A stretch of 64,000 nucleotides of DNA from Nematostella vectensis (Eukaryota > Cnidaria > Anthozoa > Actiniaria > Edwardsiidae), in the NCBI RefSeq assembly GCF_932526225.1, contig NC_064048.1:3673597-3737596 (forward strand), in the 5' to 3' direction. Of the stretch, positions 1 to 11,023 are shown piece by piece. Below the pieces are notes generated by a model, which was not told the origin of the DNA, made no database searches, and saw nothing but the letters and a program-made list of their open reading frames with translations. A program made the position numbers and the translations under genes. The first letter of the stretch is position 1. Every line of letters starts with the position of its first letter.

Positions 1-180
1 GGGGGGGGGGGGGGGCGTAGGGGTAGGGGTAGGGTCAGGTCCGCTAGGGCGGACCTTTTCTATTAAAAAGTTCGCCCTAGCTCACTGTGGTACTAAATTG
101 TTCTTCATATGAGCGGACCTTCCAGTCGAGTGTGGTGGTTCTTCCGACCCCCTCCCCCCCCCCCCCCCCCCCCCCCCTGG
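1..180. repeat. G-run and C-run homopolymer segment
   Basis: The window opens with about 15 G, followed by three or so imperfect GGGGTA units, and carries a run of more than 20 C at about 150-177. The short open frame across the C-run is a proline-stretch artefact. The GGGGTA units do not match a TTAGGG telomere. Such runs recur (16190-16220, 27840, 53371) and are likely sites of length error in an assembly. Confidence 0.8.
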
Positions 181-197
181 CTACGGGCCTGTGATGT

Positions 198-343
198 AGC
201 TCGCATCCTCGGGGACCCAGGGCGAAGCGGACGACAAAAGATTAAGGGGTTAAAGAGGTATTTTCCCCTCTTTTCTTTCGTCTTCGCGGGTTCTCCCGCT
301 TCCGGTTTCCGCGTCGCCCTGGATCCCCGAGGATGAGAAGCTC
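198..343. mobile_element. Foldback/MITE-like element
   Basis: The left arm at about 198-228 (CTCGCATCCTCGGGGACCCA) is an imperfect reverse complement of the right arm at about 314-343 (TGGATCCCCGAGGATGAGAA). The loop of about 85 bp has no coding potential. Terminal inverted repeats on a ~145-bp non-coding unit fit a miniature inverted-repeat transposable element. I did not find a convincing target-site duplication. Confidence 0.6.
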
Positions 344-2960
344 GCGATTTTTTGTGGTCATGTCTTGAGCTTAGTCAAGTAAGACTTCGCTGTCTGGTTC
401 ACGCTGTTGTACGTGGCTTTACAACGTACCTCGGTACTTGAGCTTCTCCTCGTGACAGTTTTGAGTGCAGATGACATTTCCCAACATGCCTAGCGCTACC
501 AATATGCATAGGGCACAACAGGGAAGCCATCGACGACCCCAATGGTTCATGGGACAGTCGGCCATCTATAACCACAAGGAATCTACAAAAAGAGTATTCA
601 ACTAAGAGAGAAAGAATACGAAGAGAAAAATCTGTCAATTATGGCGCTGGTCAGAAATTGCACAAGCCATTCTATCACCATTTATCAATCGAAATTGCCT
701 TGAAAAAAGCCGAAACAATGATTTACATAATATTTAATATTATCTAATGATCAAAATACTTTTTGACCACATTGTCAAAATCTGTAACAAAAGTTACAAA
801 AAATACTAGTTATTATTCTCGCTGGATCGGTCTATACAGAAATATCTCAGCCTGCAAGCTTTTGGAGAGACCGAAGCCGCAGGCCGTGGCTTCTTTCGAT
901 ATTTACGTGCGAAAAAAACTGAATGAAATTATTTGCATCCGGATTGGGGTCGTGACGTGATTTTGTTTTAAAACCAAAAAGATCAACAAAACAACTTTCT
1001 TCTTTATTTTGTCATTTGTTTATGGCTTAGATGAAATGTTCAACAAATGAATTCATTTATGCTGCTGCAGTAAGAAATAACTCTTTCCGGATTTGCAGAA
1101 TTTTCAAGCCACGGATAATGCTATCCCCAAAGCTCGAAATCATGTCGGTTTGTAAAATGACCAAAGTTATTTTATCTAGATTAATTGTCTTAAAGAAAAA
1201 ATTGACTTAAAAATCAATGGTTTTGAAAATTTCCCGCCATAATGATTTTCAACGCGCGGGGTTTTTTTGGCGACAAAAAGGGGATCAAGTCGTCTCTTTT
1301 ATAAATAGAAAGAAAAGGTCAAATCACTCGAGGTAATGCCCTTTATTTTTTACCTACATTCAAAAGAAGTATGTTAATGAATATATCTTAACGTCTCTGG
1401 AGGTGAAAGAAAAATTATCCATGATTAAATCAAGTTGAAAACGACGTATCAATTGGAACTATGTAAATACTTTCACAAAACTGATGGTCAAATTTAAGAG
1501 GAATATCTTCATTTAAAATCGTGTAGAAATAGGAAATAGGGCCAACTGAGCTAGTGGTCAGTGCGAACAAAACATCATCACAGAATCAGAAGCAACCGTG
1601 CGACCGTAGCGTTTAATGGTAAATAAAGTTGGAAATTCTATTGAGGAAAAAATAAATTTGCACCGTTTCACCGGAAGAAGCCATATGATAAACTGATAAA
1701 GTTTCTTCTCTTCGTTTTTTTTTTTTAGTTATGGCATTTTGCATATGGCCCTTTACCTGTTTACCAGTTTTAACGTTTTACAAAGCGAAAATTCGATAAG
1801 AAACGAAATAAAGGTTACACTTCTTTTTCTTAACTATCGACAAGAAGTTTGTGAAACTTTTTTTTACAATGAAAACGATTTTATTATAATTCAGATTATA
1901 TATTATTCATGCTCTGAAGTATGGCTAAACGCTTTTATTCAGAAATGAAGAAATTTCAAAAACTTTAAATTCTTACAAAAAATTACAATACGGTTAGATG
2001 ATAATTCGTGCATTATCCAGATATGTTATTCTTTTTAGAATATAAAATAACATTATCTTTTAGTGATAATTAGCTTAAATAATTCCCTTATACTAAAATC
2101 CCTTAATGAATAATTTTATAGAATAAGATAGTTCTCAAATAAATGACGAATAGCAATAACAATATAAGGTTAAGTCAATAACAATGTTAGAAGCATACCG
2201 GTGAAGATTACTTGTGACTTCTTTCGTTAAGAGAAACTTTCCAAGCCATCTATACTATAAACAAACACGGTAGGTAATGACCTCAAACGCTTCTTATTAA
2301 TATTAACAACCATTTTCTTGAGGGGAAATGATTTATGCTGAGTTGTAAGGCGAGTATATGATTGGCTATTGCAATTGATCATAGACACTGCGTCTGTATT
2401 TGAGTTGATTATTTACAGTTGTTTCAAAGATTGCACTCCGCCAATCGAAAATCAAGATATCGTATTTTCCACAGTGCTTCGATGGCCCAAATCATTATTG
2501 ACTCTGAAAGTTAAATTGTTTGTTTTTAGACAAACAAACAGGCATGTTACAGCTTTTAAAACCTTGGTGTGCTTTTATTTACGCTTTTTTTCTTATTTAT
2601 TTGATACCCATGGATCAATGCAGATTACAACACACTGAATATTCGAGTGCCAACTGGAATTGGTGATTAGACAGCTCTAAGTTGTTAATTGTTTGCTGTT
2701 GTTACAAACTGAAGATTGACAATGTCGGTCCCAAAAGAAAACACAACTTCTGAGCCTAAGTGCAGCCGTGATAAGCAAGATAATGCACTATAATTATTAC
2801 TTACAAGCAATAGTGTGCTTTTCAGCTTCGGTATATCGAAAATCTGTTTTATGCGTTAAAGTATAGCTTTGTATTTAAAGTCCATATTTTGTCGATATTT
2901 TTAGTCTTTGAATTGTTTTTGCATTGTGCGCGCGCTGCATTCGCAATCAAGAATGGCGAC
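344..2960. other. AT-rich stretch without a supported gene
   Basis: Only short open frames are present (65-89 codons, low complexity or hydrophobic noise), with no splice-compatible series among them. The minus frame at 399-638 is the least noise-like but shows no recognisable motif and no signal peptide. I see no RNA gene or clear repeat here. Confidence 0.5.
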
Positions 2961-2964
2961 ATTC

Positions 2965-4319
2965 TCACGAGCGCGTGCTGTTTTTGAAACCTACAACAAA
3001 ACGATATTTTCTTTTTTCGCATACAATGCTCGACTTTAAATTATTCTTTTCTTTTCGTGATTTGGTCAGATGTTTTTGGTCTGTGGTTTGTGCGCTTCTT
3101 TTGTGCTTGGGCGCATTTATGAAGGAGCTGCCGGTTTTCTTAGTATCCTCATCATTAGAAGACATCAGAGGTGTGTGATCCGAGGAAAGCTCTCGATCAA
3201 CGCCATTATTTGGAGTATGCACAACACCTGCATCAGTTGTTAGGTTAGCAAGGTTGTCATTCTTTGATACCCGATCATATTCGCCTCCAATGACCAGCTG
3301 TGGTTCGTCTACACTAGACGACTTTTCGTCCTTTTTGAGATACCGGTTGTACTGGATAGATACACCGTCAGTGATACCTTCGGGCAACTTTTCCACCACA
3401 TACAGACGATGGAAGCGCTGCGAAATGCTCTGGCGCTGTGGCACAGTAGTCGATTAGATGAGTTTTCCGTGATTCGCGAATGCCAGGAAGGTAGGGCTTC
3501 ATGAGACCGGAAGGTAAATCGATTACAATTAGTCTAACCGGCAAGAACATTTCTTCAGCTGATATGATGCAAGCTTGGTCTTGTTTCGTCTCCTCTACTT
3601 GAGCTTTTTCCTTCCTGCTACCAAATCCAGCCTCTAATAGAGAACGGGCTGCCATATTCATGAGACCCATGTCAAGTCTTTCAAGGCCTAGTTGCAGAGT
3701 TATAACACTGATTGGGTTAGCTTTGAGGTGCTCAAATATCTCCGCCGCCATCAACTCATGCTCATCATGTGACACCTGGCTGACGGAAAATAGGAGTGCT
3801 GACATGTGGTCTGGCTCTGTTGCGCTGTAATCCATTAGATGAACCGACGAATGACGCGACGCCGAATGATCGTGTGTCTACCATGCATGGTAACAGGGGC
3901 GTTTAGCTGACAATGACGGAGGTTCCATTTGCTCAAGCTTTAAACTGAGGGGTCTCATTAGCGTAGTGTGAGACTCTGCGTGTGAGTGATGGATTATGAC
4001 TTGACGCCCCTGAAGCGATGCACAAGCTGCTAGGTTCTCGAGGTTTGTGTGTCCCATGATGCACGCAGGTCAAAAGGGCGGAGCTCCTTGAGTCCTGTTG
4101 AGGATGTAACACCATCGACTTTACGGGCGAGGACGGCTGGAGGCTCACCTTGGTGGGGTTACGAGAGCATCACTCTGTTGGCGGTCTGTCAAAGCAATAG
4201 ATGGACAAGCAATAGTCTCCTTTTGCATCTTTAGCACCTCGGTGATGCTGTAAGGACGGCCTCCCTGAAAAGGTAAGAGCAATAAACACTACTGTGAAAA
4301 CGTTTAGAATTGCTTTCAT
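2965..4319 (-). pseudogene. Decayed copy A of an unrecognised secreted-type gene
   Basis: I do not recognise the family. Reading on the minus strand from an ATG at 4319, the first residues (MKAILNVFTVVFIALTF) look like a signal peptide. Frame is then lost by about one base near 4270. Homologous blocks continue in changing frames to about 3400. The longest intact block, 3835-3368, contains SVSQVSHDEHELMAAEIFEH and VIDLPSGLMKPYLPGI. The phrase HLMDYSATEPDH is echoed later in the same block as HLIDYCATAPEH. An overlapping Lys-rich frame at 3444-2965 may be a frameshifted C-terminal extension. The pairing with copy B is seen directly; the number of breaks depends on the true exon structure, which I cannot fix. 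Confidence 0.55.
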
Positions 4320-4549
4320 GGCATTGTTTGTGTGATGTAAAAATAGGAAATGGTTTAATGGCGAACCTAATCCTAAGACTTAAAATGTTGCATTAGTTTG
4401 ATTAGTTACCCTGAAATCTAACAGCCTTTAATGGAAACATGACAACATGAAAATATTCGAGTATTACCGTTTGAATCTTAACAGATGGAGATGCTATTTT
4501 GTCCGCCGTGTAGGGATGTGGTATCCAATTTACCCACTTAAATAAACTC

Positions 4550-5450
4550 TCACTTCAACAATTTGAGTTTTCCATGATCCACAAATATGAGGAAGGTATG
4601 GCTTCTGGAGACAGGAAGGCAATCCAACAACCATAGTTTTACTTGCGAGGACGGCTTGAACATTTCTTCAATCGCCATGATGCAAGCTTGGTGTTGTTTA
4701 GTCTCGACCTGAGCTACCCCCTCCAAGCAACCAAATCCAGACCCAGATAGAGGGCGGGCTGTTGTATCCATGAAACCCATGCCAAGTCCCTCAAATCCTA
4801 GTTGCAGAGTGGAAATAACACTGACTATGTAAGCCATAAGGTGCTCAGACATCTCTGCCACCATCTACTTGTTTTCATCATGAGACACCTGGCTGACGGA
4901 AGATAAGAGAGATGAAATAAGAGCGCTGACATGTGGTCTGGTTCTGTTGCGCAATAAGTAATCCATCAGATGAACCTTGACGCGACGTCGAATGGTTACG
5001 TGTCTGCCATTAAAGGCAACCAACACAGGTCTTTTAGCTGACGATGACATTTGCTCAAGGTCTAAGCTGAGGGGTCTCATCAGCATAGTCAAAGATTCGG
5101 CAAGTAAGGGATGGTATGTGACTTGACGCCCCTGACGCGATGCCCAAACCGCTAGGCTCTTGAGGCTTTGTGTGTCCCATGATGCACGCAGGTCAAAAGG
5201 GCGGAGCTCCTTGAGTCCTGTATAGGATGCAGTCACAATCGACTTTACGGATGAGGACGGCTGGACGTTCACCTCGGTGGTTACGAGAGCATCACTCTCT
5301 TGGCGGTCTGTCGACGCAATAGATGGACACGCACCAGTCTCCTCTTGGAACTGGTGCACCTCGGTGATGCAGGCTAGATGACCTCCCTGTAAGAGTAAGA
5401 CGATAAACGCAACTGTGAAAACCTTTTCGTGGCATCGTTTTTATGTTGTA
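4550..5450 (-). pseudogene. Decayed copy B of the same unrecognised gene
   Basis: This block is colinear with copy A. The longest open frame runs 5359-4865 and ends in a TAG. The frame resumes immediately downstream at 4864-4550. In copy A the matching position reads through (SHDEHELMAAE in A; SHDENK, stop, MVAE in B), so the stop is a nonsense change. At the position of copy A's initiator ATG the matching triplet here is ACG, and the signal-peptide-like segment that follows (VFTVAFIVLLLQGG) has no start in frame. Lost start plus in-frame stop indicate a pseudogene. The two copies are in tandem on the same strand about 1.1 kb apart, so they arose by local duplication. Confidence 0.6.
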
Positions 5451-6302
5451 CAAATAAGAAATGGTTTTGTGTAGCGCACCTAATCCAAATAGCCCAAAGT
5501 CTAAGGGTAATAGATTGGTCACTCTCATCGTATGTTAGTACAAACATAACAATAATTACAATTGCCAGAATGATTTCCTGAAAGGTTACGGAACAGTTTC
5601 GCGACATGGTCCCGGAAAAAAATGATTACTTGCGCACAATTTATCCAGACTATACAAACGAGGTATCAAATTAATCATTATAAAATGAAGAATCTACCTG
5701 TGTTTGGTATTTATTGCTTTAAAGGAAACTTTTTTTAAAAATGCCAGTAAAACCTTAAACGATATAGGTGTTTTTGGAAGAATTTAGGTACCATACCCCG
5801 TGAGTGAAAAATGACGCCAAATGTCTTATTTCAATCAGCACAAGCTTGTTAACAATATTGCGCCTTCGATTTTTGATATCTAGTTTCATTCAAAAGTAAT
5901 TATATTTCAAAATTACAGTATGCAAATTTCAGCCATATCCGGCGATCAAATTCCAATAATTTTCGATGGATTTAGAATTTTAATAACTGTACACACACTT
6001 TTGTTAGCGAGGTATTGCTCTATCGACCTGCCAAATTTTATGCACTTCCGAGCAATATATATGGTACATAAATTCAAAAGTTTTGCGTGTTTTGGTCGAG
6101 TTTTTGTTTTGCCGTAATGCGCTTCCAAAGATTCCATGATGCTTAATCCCTTTTCTGGATTATAGCACTTCACACCTAATCGGGACATGCACGTTAGCCA
6201 ATAGGGTTCGACCACTGCTGTGTTGCGTTTCCGAAGAAAACAAACGCTTGTCAAGTGTAACACGCGCTTTTGACAAGAGCAACAAACTAGGAAATCGTAG
6301 AC
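5451..6302. other. No supported gene
   Basis: Short open frames occur on both strands (for example 5946-6323 minus, 125 codons), but their composition is unremarkable and no motif or splice partner is visible. Part of the stretch may be promoter for the candidate exon at 6303. Confidence 0.4.
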
Positions 6303-6407
6303 ATGGGCAAAGAAAAAAGCCAAACAGGCGGGAAGAAGGGAGAAGCAAAGGATCTCAATCCAGAGGAAGCGGAAACTGTGCTAAATTTAATGGCCGCTAT
6401 TGGTCAA
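6303..6407 (+). CDS. Candidate first coding exon, family unknown
   Basis: The ATG at 6303 has G at -3 and +4. It opens 35 codons of charged, soluble-looking sequence (MGKEKSQTGGKKGEAKDLNP, then an acidic helix-like stretch ending AAIGQ). The frame runs to GTCAA followed by GTGTAG, which could be a 5' splice site or simply the stop. I could not find a following exon, so this may be a true first exon whose partners I missed or a chance frame. Confidence 0.25.
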
Positions 6408-6409
6408 GT

Positions 6410-7060
6410 GTAGATCTTCACAGGACAAAATCAGTCCAAGGATTTTTCTTTTCGCGAGGCATGTTTTTTTTATTTGTTATATATACTAAAAATGCTAAAA
6501 ATGATCGAAAATTGCAGAACAAAGTAACCGAAGTGTGAGCGCGAGCGCCGATGAAACAAATCACAACACTCGTGGCGCATTGCTCGGTAACGGGCAAATT
6601 CGAGTAAGTTCCCGGATGAGGGTCCGCTAATTAAAACAGAATTAAAAGATTATAACGCGAAATGTTTCATGCTTATCATTCTCCTAAAACGTTTTTCGCT
6701 TATATTTTCTAAAATAAAATCGCTACCGTAAATACTATTCCAGAATATGGTAGTATTTAATGTAGGGACTCAGTTAATGTAAAAATCGTATTTTCGGTAT
6801 TTCTGTCCACACGAAACTGTTCCGTTACCTTAAATGGGAGAATTAATATATAGATTTAGGCACTGCCTAAAAGCGGAGCCAGCATTGAACACCTTTTGTA
6901 TTGACTGATCGAAGTATTTTTGGGGGATCTAGGATCCTGCTCTTTACTGAGATTTATTGGACCAACCAAATGGATCCAGGCCTTATTCAATAATTTAAAT
7001 TATTCAGTACATCAAAGTTAACAAACACAATTCCTGGTGTAAATATGGCTGTCAAAGTTG
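6410..7060. other. No supported gene
   Basis: AT-rich sequence without open frames of note, recognisable repeats or RNA genes. Confidence 0.4.
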
Positions 7061-7069
7061 TCAAGAGTC

Positions 7070-8420
7070 CAATGGTAAATTCTTATTTCCCCACCAAAGA
7101 AGTTCCATTATGAATATTCTTATAATCAAAACAATACTCCGACAAGCTTTGCCCTTGTGCAGAATATGTCATGGATGTAACAGCATTTCAAAGATTCCAA
7201 AAAATATATTTAGACTGTTTAAATGCCATACTGTAATTTGAAGGTATCAATTTGGTGGTGATTCTCTCCTTTATTGGACTGAATATTCAGAAAAAATGTC
7301 TGGAAATTAAAATCCACAAATCTATCTCCTTCAATGCATTACATATTGGTGCACCCACCCTTTACCATATAGTTGTTGTTGTTGGCCTACTCCAAAATGA
7401 ATGCAATGGAGAAAAAAACATCACTGACAGTGCTAAAATGCTAACTTCTAATTTCAAACCAAACCCTTTCATTGATCTTTGTTTGGGGTAGAGAGGAAAC
7501 AGCAAAGAATATCAATTGACTAAAAAAATAGTCGATGGGAGAGGAGATATAAAGGAAATCGACTAAACTTGAAAGGTTTGGTGAAAAAAATATGACAGTA
7601 ATGAAAATAATTTGATTGGGCATTTATTGACATTTCCCCTTTCCCATTATCTTAACCCTTCCACCACCACAGGCCTCTAAAGAGGCCAAGCCTATGCTAT
7701 CCAAGCTATGTGAACATAGCTTCAAATTCTATTATTGAAAAAGAACATGGTTGCTGCTTAGTGTTATATAGTTTAAGTATCTTGTCCTAAAAAAAACCTT
7801 CCCCTCATAAAAGTCCCATTAATGTACATTTGTAAAGCTACATTCTGACAAGCTTTGTCCTTACAAAGAACAAGTAATGGATTAAACAGGATTCCAAAGA
7901 TATTGTATAGTTTCAGACACAGTTTTAGATGAGATGCAATACTGAAGTTTCCATGTGGTGATTTCCCATCCTCATGGGAATTAATATCTACAAATATACA
8001 TCCGGTAAAGCATTATATTTTGGTGTTTTTAGAAACCCTGGATCCAACCATTCCAGTAAAATAAAACTAAACCTCTAAAATAAATGTAATGGGAAAGAGA
8101 CTGACTTGGAAAGGAAATCCTAAAAAAAGATATAAGTGAAAGTACTAAATGAAAATTTCTAATTTAAAAATCAAATTTGTTCATTAATTTATTTTTTGTG
8201 TAGAGGGGAAATAGCAAATAGCATCAACTGCATAAAAATAGGAGAAGTAGGAGAAGTAAAAGGAAGAAATATGACTCTTCTTTAAATGTTTGAAAAGAAA
8301 ATATAACAATAATAATTATATGATAATTATATTCAGTACTTTCCTAAAATATTCCCATTATCTTTAGGTTGATAAAAAACTGTTTTCTTTACAGATTTAT
8401 TATTTAAAAGGCAAAAGTTT
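7070..8420. repeat. Old two-copy tandem duplication, ~0.7 kb each
   Basis: Segments at about 7070-7640 and 7790-8300 share the same order of diverged blocks: CGACAAGCTTTGCCCTTG against TGACAAGCTTTGTCCTTA, then AAAGATTCCAAAAAATAT against AAAGATATTGTATAG, then GCATTACATATTGGTG against GCATTATATTTTGGTG, then GTAGAGAGGAAACAGCAAA against GTAGAGGGGAAATAGCAAA. Small indels are frequent and no frame is conserved between the copies, so this is a non-coding duplication. Confidence 0.65.
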
Positions 8421-8429
8421 GTTTTTAGT

Positions 8430-10860
8430 TTTATATTATATAAGTATCTTGTTCTAAAAAAACATATTGAGTGTGTACTGCTGAATCACATAGTAATGAA
8501 CTAGTCATTTGTGCCCCCTCCCTTATTGTCCTGCAGAAGCCAGGGGTTAATGTGGGGTTTTAGACCACTTTTTAACCAGAATATGTCAAGAGGGGTGGTG
8601 GTATTGACTGTTTTTTACTCTTAACTTGGAAACATGCTTTTATAAGAGTCTAATCCCCCACCCTTTCCTGGGACTATGGATGTGGGGGTACCAAATGACT
8701 AGTGAATAAGAACATCCTACTGTTCTCTTTAAGACATGATTTTTAATTCTCATGTCTTCCAGTCTTTAGCATTCATCTTGGCCCTCAGGTAGTTCCTGGT
8801 TCATAAAAGAGTGAAAACAATTATTTATTATATCTTTCAAAACAATCTTTTCATCAAGCCATTTATAATCTAACTAATTTTCCACAACTATTTGAAAAAA
8901 ATAAACACATGAGATGCAAGATGCAGACAATAACAACAATACATATTGACAATAGGGGTTGATTTTTTTTATCCTCGGTAAGCTAAATTTCTCTTGTAAG
9001 TTGAAAAAGTTGCTGTATCTTCTAAGGATATGTATCTTCTTAGGACTAAGAGCACAGGATATAGACAAGAACGGTCTTCTTTAGCAGTATTTGACAAATG
9101 CAACACGATATTGGTTAGCCTTTATGAAATATCTCAACCCAATCAATCTGCCCTGAAGAAGTCTTATTAAAGTCGAAAATTTGGCAGAGTCAAATTTTCA
9201 ACACAACCAAGAATATAGATAAAACGAAGAATGCCAAAACAAAAGCTGTTATGCTCAAATAATTTGATTACTAAATTAAGTACTCGCATTCTTAAAGCAA
9301 ACAAAAACGACAACAAAAGCCCAATAGCTGTCATATCCTCAATAGACAATACAAATCGTCGTCCGAAACTCACCTTGCATTTTTTTTTTCGCTTTCTTGT
9401 GGTTCTGTTCGCTTTTTAATGTGAACTGTTACTTGCTTAAATTTACTAGCTAAAACCAGATAAATCTTGGCGTGAATGAATGTTAGTAGATCTCCTCTAG
9501 TTGACTTTATCCTTAAGTCACAAAATTTGAGGCAAAAAAAATAATCATCGCATAATCGACAAGAACTTTTTCCCTTGCTCCGTGCTTGTATTTAGTCGCC
9601 ATTTCGGGGCCGAGTGGGGCCTGGGAGTCGCGCGGCTGACTGGCTGGCTGGCTGGCGAGTGACACCACAGGGTAACCGCGCGATGACCACAAAAACCAAG
9701 TCGCATACCTATACCATATTTCTATGCCTATGGAGCTACTCGGCCGCGCTTGGCTCCGCTATAACATAAAAGAAGGCAAGTATAAACGTATAACGTATAA
9801 ACTATACAACTGGAGATGCTATTTTGCCCGTCGTGTTGGTGTGGATTTCTTCCACAAACACTCACCTGGACTGATTTGACCTTCGACTGGATATGCATCT
9901 TCCACGAAGTTGATAACGAAACATACCAAAACTGCGAAGGTTATCGCTGACATCAGGTACAGTTAAAATCCTGTTGCTTTGGCCTTCGGTAACTTTTTAG
10001 AAGTAACGATGTCAGTAGCCATGTGTAGTGATTCCATTCAAAAAACCTTTATTGGAAGCTGTTTAAACTAGATTTAAATTCTACAACAAGCATAGATTTT
10101 TTCGATGATTTCCGATGTCTCTAGCATTCCCCGTAACAGATTGCACAAATTTTAAAAATGTTTTCCAGGGCGGTGCAAACAATATCGACTTGATTTAAAC
10201 ATATATCCAAAGCTATACCCTTAATCCATGTAAAATCATAAAAAAATCTATATTTTTTGTACATGATTTTGAGCGGTGGACTGTTTAAAGTTCTAATAAC
10301 GAATTAAACATTCTTCATTCCCGGGTCTCGCCGCGCCATGGGGATGGCTCGATATGGCTGTAACTTTGTTATGTAATGTTGCAGAGCATAAGCCATTACT
10401 AGCATTGAAAACCGTAAAAAAAAACGCCTTGCTTCCGTTTTTAGAAGCCATTCGCTAGCAGCAGAATTGAAAAGTGTAGAAATGTTATAAAAACATGAAT
10501 AATGAGACTTTAACAGCCAATAGTATTTTAATCTGGCTTAACTATTGGCTTTTTGATTTTTGAATAAAGTTTTAACGAATCTTCAAGAAGAAATTGTAAA
10601 AGGGGGTATAAATTCTGCCTTCATCAATGGCTGCGAGCAATGTGTTTTTGTTAAAAATATTTTATTCTCTCGTGTCTCGCCGCGGCACTGGGGGTCCTTA
10701 AGGATGGCTATTCTTCCAACTTCTTACACCAGGGCTTGTCTGTCGTTAAATTTAAAATGGTAGATTTACTTTCGATACATGGCGTTCAACTAACTCGAGT
10801 ATTTTTCCCACTATCAGACCACAAAATAGTTATGTGTGTTCCTTTTTTAAGTCCAGCAAA
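8430..10860. other. No supported gene; local CTGG run
   Basis: Mostly AT-rich. A small GC-rich patch at about 9595-9680 contains four to five tandem CTGG units. Open frames (8874-9068, 9167-9373, 10560-10763) are short and unconvincing. Confidence 0.4.
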
Positions 10861-10867
10861 TCCTCGA

Positions 10868-11023
10868 TTAAAGTCACCAGTTTACTTCCGGTCGATTAGT
10901 TACCATTCCCCGATAATTTTTAACGGAAAACGCGAAAAGATTTCAAAATATTGAAAGCAGTGTGACTATTGGAAGTTTCCTTCGGACCTCCGGAAGTAAA
11001 CTGGTGATAAATGCGGCTTTAAC
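10868..11023. mobile_element. MITE, short copy (family shared with 63192-63446)
   Basis: Both ends carry the same inverted repeat: TTAAAGTCACCAGTTTACTT at the left, and CGGAAGTAAACTGGTGATAA followed by GCGGCTTTAA at the right. The interior (CGATAATTTTTAACGGAAAA, then TTTCAAAATATTGAAAGCAG) is the reverse complement of the right-hand part of the element at 63192-63446. This copy is therefore inverted relative to that one and internally deleted. It has no coding capacity. Confidence 0.75.

Noticed and set aside
1-60. Telomere end
   Set aside because: The G-run plus a few GGGGTA units is too short and irregular, and does not match TTAGGG.
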